From Candidatus Bathyarchaeota archaeon (GTDB lineage Archaea > Thermoproteota > Bathyarchaeia > TCS64), in contig JAFGTA010000199.1 in NCBI GenBank assembly GCA_016934355.1, forward strand, positions 1 through 23,855: a stretch of DNA of 23,855 nt. Reading direction: 5' to 3'. Below the pieces are notes generated by a model that did not search any database, had not been told where the DNA came from, and was given only the letters and a program-made list of their open reading frames with translations. Positions 20,613 through 23,855 of the stretch are shown here, piece by piece (positions within the stretch are counted from its first letter, which is position 1; every line of letters begins with the position of its first letter). Made by a program: the position numbers and the translations under genes.

Positions 20613-21437
20613 TTATAGCCGGTCGTATAGCCGGGTTATGCTGAAGCCGTAGGATGGGTTCCGCTCCGCGGCAGGGGGCCAGTACCCTTGGGGCAGTTGG
20701 GGGTGATTCGCCACTTCTTCAGCCGGCACCCCGCTCCGTTTGAGGGCGGCGACGGTGGATATCATCTCCTCGAAGTACTCCCTCACAGCCTTGAGGTAGG
20801 TCTGCTTCACAGGCGGTCCGTGACCCGGCACGGCTGTGTCGATGCCCATCTTCTCCCACCGCCTGAGCGCGTCGATCCATGCCTCTAGGTCCGTGTCGGG
20901 CTCGCCGAAGTAGGGGTAGCACTCCGCCTGCACGAGGTCGCCCGTGATCATCGCCCTGTCCGCGGCGTGGTATATCGAGGACGAGCACGCGGAGTGGCCT
21001 CCCTCAACGTTGAACCTGAGGCTGCCGCCGACGAGAAGCTCGCCTCTCACCCACTTGGTGGGCTCCCTCATCTCGCCTTCCTCGACTGCCTGCCTGATGT
21101 AGGGGAACACCCGCTCCATGGCGCGTAGCCGCTCCTCGTCGTACACCGTGGAGAGGAACCGCTTGAAGCGTGGTTTGGCGGCTTCGGCGGCTATGACCTC
21201 GCAGTCGCTGAAGGCGTCCATAGCGTAGATGTGGTCGATGTGGGCGTGGGTTATGAGTAGGGTGGATGCCTTCCTACCATACTGTCTCTCCATGGCGTCC
21301 CTGAATCTCCGTGTGTAGGAGGTGAGGAGCCCGGCGTCTACGAACACCAGCTCGTCTTCAAGCGCTGTGCAGGCGACGTTGGAGCCGTAGGTATTCTCGG
21401 CGAGGGTCACGGAGTCTGCTACCCGTTGATATTCCAT
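20613..21437 (-). CDS. MBL-fold metallo-hydrolase
   Basis: 274 aa. The zinc ligands are all visible: THAHIDHI (His64, His66, Asp68, His69), His148 in NVEGGHSACS, Asp167 in MITGDLVQ and His206 in VPGHGPP. The N-terminal LVFVDAGL strand and the closing C-terminal helix fit the glyoxalase II-like/MBL hydrolase group. It binds two metals and hydrolyses a thioester, lactone or phosphodiester; the substrate is unknown. The AATTAAAT box at 21461-21468 lies 27 nt before the ATG at 21437, giving a leaderless transcript. Convergent with the maleate-isomerase-like gene. Confidence 0.9.
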   Translation of the reverse strand: MEYQRVADSVTLAENTYGSNVACTALEDELVFVDAGLLTSYTRRFRDAMERQYGRKASTLLITHAHIDHIYAMDAFSDCEVIAAEAAKPRFKRFLSTVYDEERLRAMERVFPYIRQAVEEGEMREPTKWVRGELLVGGSLRFNVEGGHSACSSSIYHAADRAMITGDLVQAECYPYFGEPDTDLEAWIDALRRWEKMGIDTAVPGHGPPVKQTYLKAVREYFEEMISTVAALKRSGVPAEEVANHPQLPQGYWPPAAERNPSYGFSITRLYDRL

Positions 21438-21460
21438 GGGTAATGGTTGTGTGGACCCCG

Positions 21461-21468
21461 AATTAAAT
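21461..21468 (-). promoter_or_regulatory. TATA box of the MBL hydrolase gene
   Basis: ATTTAATT on the minus strand, centred 27 nt before ATG 21437. Confidence 0.5.
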
Positions 21469-21499
21469 GTGAATAAGAAACGGTGCTAGTTTTCCTGCG

Positions 21500-22195
21500 T
21501 CAATTCTCGGTGGCGTACCGTAGCGCCTTCTCGGCGTGCACGACAGCCGTGTCGAAGACCTTTACGTCGGTGTCGCTCTGCCTGACGAGTAGCGGTATCT
21601 CTGTGCACCCCAACACGACTCCCTCCGCTCCCTGGGCGACGAGTTTATCTATGATCTTCAGGTAGCCGCGTCTGCTCTCGTCTGTGAGTTTGCCTATGCT
21701 GAGCTCCTCAAAGATCACCTTCTGGATGTACGCCCTGTCCTCTTTGCCGGGGACGAGGACGTCTATGCCTTGTCTCTCAAGCCCTTCCCTGTAGAACGGC
21801 TTCCCCATGGTGAACCTTGTGCCGATGAGCCCTACCTTGGACAGGCCCGCCTCCTTCACCGCCTCGCCGGTGGCGTCGAGGATGCTTATAAGGGGCATGT
21901 CGATCTGCCGCTGGAGCTTGTCGAAGAGGATGTGCATGGTGTTGGTGGCTATGACGGCGAAGTCGGCTCCCGCCCGTTTCAGTGCCTTGAGTCCCTTGAG
22001 CAGCTCCTTTTCGATGCTGTCCCAGTCCTCTGCCTCCATCCAGTCCTCGTACCTCTGGAAGCTGACGCCGTAGACGATGCACTCGGGGTACCCGTGGTCT
22101 CCGTGGAGCTCGTGGTACCTGTGCACTATGTGCATGTAGTAGGTGACGGTGGACTCGGGGGTCAACCCGCCGAGAATCCCTATCTTCTTGTACAT
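21500..22195 (-). CDS. Aspartate/glutamate racemase, YgeA-like Thr/Cys type
   Basis: 231 aa from ATG 22195 (MYKKIGILGGLTPESTVTYY). A longer open frame to 22327 exists but its extra residues are Arg-rich and low in quality, and the TATA box (22216-22224) sits 25 nt before 22195. The first catalytic Cys is replaced by Thr84 in VIATNTMHIL, while Cys197 is kept in VLGCTEIPLL. This Thr/Cys pair is that of E. coli YgeA, reported as an L-aspartate/glutamate racemase with an atypical active site (established knowledge). The protein otherwise looks intact, so it is probably active with a one-sided preference. Upstream, on the same strand, is the ATC-hydrolase-like gene, 46 bp away. Confidence 0.88.
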   Translation of the reverse strand: MYKKIGILGGLTPESTVTYYMHIVHRYHELHGDHGYPECIVYGVSFQRYEDWMEAEDWDSIEKELLKGLKALKRAGADFAVIATNTMHILFDKLQRQIDMPLISILDATGEAVKEAGLSKVGLIGTRFTMGKPFYREGLERQGIDVLVPGKEDRAYIQKVIFEELSIGKLTDESRRGYLKIIDKLVAQGAEGVVLGCTEIPLLVRQSDTDVKVFDTAVVHAEKALRYATEN

Positions 22196-22215
22196 GCTGA
22201 TATCTTCGGCGCGGC

Positions 22216-22224
22216 TGATAAATG
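22216..22224 (-). promoter_or_regulatory. TATA box deciding the YgeA-like racemase start
   Basis: ATTTATCAG on the minus strand, centred 25 nt before ATG 22195, giving a leaderless transcript; it lies inside the longer open frame. Confidence 0.5.
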
Positions 22225-22241
22225 GGTAACGGCTGATAGCC

Positions 22242-22961
22242 TCACTTCTCGTATATTCCGGTCCATTCGAGCATCGTCTCCGGCGGCCAGCCCCTCGGCG
22301 AGTCGGAGCTGTAACCGAGGTACACATAGTCGCAGCAGCTGTGCCCGTTGGCGAGGGTCCGTGTGCGCCTGACGTTGACGCCTATGCTCCGCCATGAGGC
22401 GTAGTCTGTGAGGCACAGGTAGGGCACGTACTCCTCTAGCCCCAGCTGCCTCCAGTGCTTGAGTATCCCGCACTCCGTTATAGTCAAAGTGAACCGCGTC
22501 TCTCCGTCTCCCTCGCCGTACTCAACCACCCAGTCCCCCGGGTACTCGCATCTCTTGGAGTGTTCGGCTTGCCTCCTCCAGCCGTCCAGCTCCTTTTCGC
22601 TGTAGTATCGGAGCCTCTGCATCATCCGCAAGGGCCAGGGGATCATATAGAAACCCCGCTTCGAGAGCTCGAAGAGCACCTCCCCTGTCTCTCGGAGGGA
22701 CAGCCCCTCCTCCTTAAGTCTCCTGACCAACGGGATCAGGGGAGCCGTGATCAGCAGGTACTTTGTCATCATGTTCTCGTCGCCGCCTATGTACGGTATG
22801 TCTGGGAGCATCTCCGTGAACTCTTCGTGGCTCCTCTCCAGCCAGGCGTCCACCTTCTCAGCTGGGAAACGCTTCCTGAGCACGCGTCTCTGCATCCACT
22901 CCCCGATCCAGTACAATCGCATTACCTTGCCCTTGTTCTCAAGGTAGTAGTTGCCGGACAT
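22242..22961 (-). CDS. L-2-amino-thiazoline-4-carboxylic acid hydrolase-like protein
   Basis: 239 aa from ATG 22961; a start at 22994 would add 11 residues with no support. The N-terminal half is helical and basic (MRLYWIGEWMQRRVLRKRFPAEK). The C-terminal half has the family pattern of the ATC-hydrolase-like domain: FTLTITECGILKHWRQLGLEEYVPYLCLTDYASW, then TRTLANGHSCCDYVYL, in which the C-D-Y/F after the A-x-G stretch is characteristic. Reference enzymes open the thiazoline ring of ATC to give N-carbamoyl-cysteine in some bacteria; most family members are untested. It is upstream of the YgeA-like racemase on the same strand. Confidence 0.7.
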   Translation of the reverse strand: MSGNYYLENKGKVMRLYWIGEWMQRRVLRKRFPAEKVDAWLERSHEEFTEMLPDIPYIGGDENMMTKYLLITAPLIPLVRRLKEEGLSLRETGEVLFELSKRGFYMIPWPLRMMQRLRYYSEKELDGWRRQAEHSKRCEYPGDWVVEYGEGDGETRFTLTITECGILKHWRQLGLEEYVPYLCLTDYASWRSIGVNVRRTRTLANGHSCCDYVYLGYSSDSPRGWPPETMLEWTGIYEK

Positions 22962-23039
22962 AGGCACTGAACCGACTAAGAGACGGTTTCCCAAGTAGAT
23001 AACTTATCTGTGGCGCACGTCGAGGTAGATTCCGAATCC

Positions 23040-23048
23040 CCTAAATAC
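23040..23048 (+). promoter_or_regulatory. TATA box deciding the YwbE start
   Basis: CCTAAATAC centred 26 nt before ATG 23070, inside the longer open frame that begins at GTG 23010. Confidence 0.5.
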
Positions 23049-23069
23049 CGGCGCAGGCTCAACTGGGCT

Positions 23070-23267
23070 ATGCCGCAGGGTGGACAGGTGAGAAGCAACA
23101 TAAAGCCGGGGCTAGAGGTGATGATAGTCCTGAAGAGTGACCAGCGCACCGGCAAGCTCACGAAGGGCGTTGTGAAGCAGATACTCACCCGGTCCCAGAC
23201 TCACCCCCACGGGATAAAGGTGAGGCTCACCGACGGAAAGGTGGGGCGTGTTCAACAGATTCTCTAG
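23070..23267 (+). CDS. YwbE family protein (DUF2196)
   Basis: 65 aa from ATG 23070, matching the usual 60-70 aa length; a GTG at 23010 would give 85 aa but precedes a TATA box. The body (SNIKPGLEVMIVLKSDQRTG, then KLTKGVVKQILTRSQTHPHGIKVRLTDGKVGRVQQIL) is diagnostic of YwbE. It probably forms a small SH3-like beta barrel of five strands, in which the conserved DQRTGKLT and HPHGIKV segments are the likely binding surface. Function is not established; relatives occur in bacteria and archaea. Its stop TAG at 23265-23267 overlaps the convergent gene's stop in one CTAG. Confidence 0.9.
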   Translation: MPQGGQVRSNIKPGLEVMIVLKSDQRTGKLTKGVVKQILTRSQTHPHGIKVRLTDGKVGRVQQIL

Positions 23268-23845
23268 GGCACGTACTTCTCCATGATGTGCCCGGGTACC
23301 TTTATCCTGAACCTGCAGGTGTCACTGCCGTCGAAGACGCTCTGAAGAACCTCTGCCTCTGTCTCGACGCCGAACGCCACGTCGTACCTGAGCTTACCGT
23401 AGCCTGCGCTGCAGTAGCACCACTCCACGGGTATGTCGGGCTCGCCCGCGAGCACGGCTTCCCTCACCATGGGGCAGTGGCACATGTAGTACCGTTTCAT
23501 CAGCGGGTCTGTCTCGTCGAGGTACTGCTGGGGGCTGTACGGGAACTTTGTGTTGTATATCCACTCGCCGTCCCTGACGCCTGCGAGCACCTCCTGGTTG
23601 CCCTTCACGTACTCGACGATGCCGGGGGTTATCACCTGCTCGTACCAGACCTTGCCCTCCCTGAGGTACCCCTCAAGCTCGGCGACCGCCTCGCCGTGCA
23701 TCTTCTCCAGCCATTTGTCTACGCTGCCCAGCTCCTCCAGCCACTGCTTGTGCTTCTCGAAGTTCTTCGGGTTGACCCTGTGGTGGTTACCCGCCAGCAC
23801 CCTCCTGTAGACGTCGGGGCTGAGCTCCTTGCCCAGCGCCTCCAT
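23264..23845 (-). CDS. DUF6144-like cysteine-rich protein, possibly truncated at its N-terminus by the window edge
   Basis: 193 aa from ATG 23845; the frame stays open to the window edge (S-S-L before the Met), so the true start may lie outside. The second half has CHCPMVREAV (near 121-130), VEWCYCSAGYGKLRYDVAFG (143-162), EAEVLQSVFDGSDTCRFRIKVP (163-184). The CxC, CxC and final CRF residues are typical of DUF6144-type and related ATC-hydrolase/V4R-like small-ligand proteins, whose function is unknown. A few more N-terminal residues would be normal. It is separated from the ATC-hydrolase-like gene by YwbE and may work in related cysteine/thiol metabolism. Family name from memory, not checked. 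Confidence 0.6.
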   Translation of the reverse strand: MEALGKELSPDVYRRVLAGNHHRVNPKNFEKHKQWLEELGSVDKWLEKMHGEAVAELEGYLREGKVWYEQVITPGIVEYVKGNQEVLAGVRDGEWIYNTKFPYSPQQYLDETDPLMKRYYMCHCPMVREAVLAGEPDIPVEWCYCSAGYGKLRYDVAFGVETEAEVLQSVFDGSDTCRFRIKVPGHIMEKYVP

Positions 23846-23855
23846 GAGGCTGCTG

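Overview
This looks like archaeal chromosomal DNA, roughly 58-60% G+C, most likely from an uncultured mesophilic lineage (Bathyarchaeia-like or another TACK/Asgard relative; this placement is inference). The archaeal signature is in the promoters. Most genes have an A/T-rich TATA-like box centred 24-33 nt upstream of the start codon, so many transcripts should be leaderless or nearly so. Two genes with TTG starts carry a CTGAGGCG Shine-Dalgarno stretch instead. I used box positions to shorten several long open frames. No rRNA, tRNA, insertion sequence or CRISPR locus was found. TAG is the commonest stop (13 of 27 genes counted), so it is a genuine stop here.

Layout. 1-3000: a sugar-kinase start, a DUF1028 Ntn-hydrolase-like protein, a GH172 (DUF2961) glycosidase and a small sulfotransferase-like P-loop protein. 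3001-6004: a flavin-binding split-barrel protein, a divergently transcribed winged-helix regulator with two direct repeats 21 bp apart in its promoter, an MFS exporter, and a 600-bp decayed region. That region holds a second pair of 21-bp-spaced repeats and a 20-codon remnant copied from the sulfotransferase gene. 6005-13156: an S9 peptidase, an ornithine-cyclodeaminase-family enzyme, a DRG/TGS GTPase, a PH-like zinc-ribbon protein, an Ntn-type asparaginase with a small conserved partner, and a double GNAT acetyltransferase.

13157-14680 is the most unusual part. At least 11 copies of a 20-bp palindrome (consensus GCGGTAGTYAATACTACCGC) lie in three groups around two genes. One gene is a GrpB-family frame broken by an in-frame TAG. 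The other is a 92-aa Cas2/VapD-like protein bracketed by perfect or near-perfect palindromes. Centre-to-centre distances (51, 30, 30, 31, 41, 41, 41 and 308 bp) are close to whole helical turns, so this looks like a phased protein-binding array and not a true CRISPR.

14681-23855: a CxxCxxCC protein and an aspartate racemase in an operon, a class IV aminotransferase, two exported or membrane proteins, a ZIP metal transporter, a maleate-isomerase-like enzyme, an MBL hydrolase, a second racemase with the YgeA-type Thr/Cys pair, an ATC-hydrolase-like protein, a YwbE protein and a cysteine-rich protein reaching the window edge. Three Asp/Glu-racemase-superfamily enzymes, an aminotransferase and a cyclodeaminase suggest amino-acid (perhaps D-amino-acid) turnover. 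With the peptidase, asparaginase and glycosidase, this fits a heterotroph living on protein and glycan debris.
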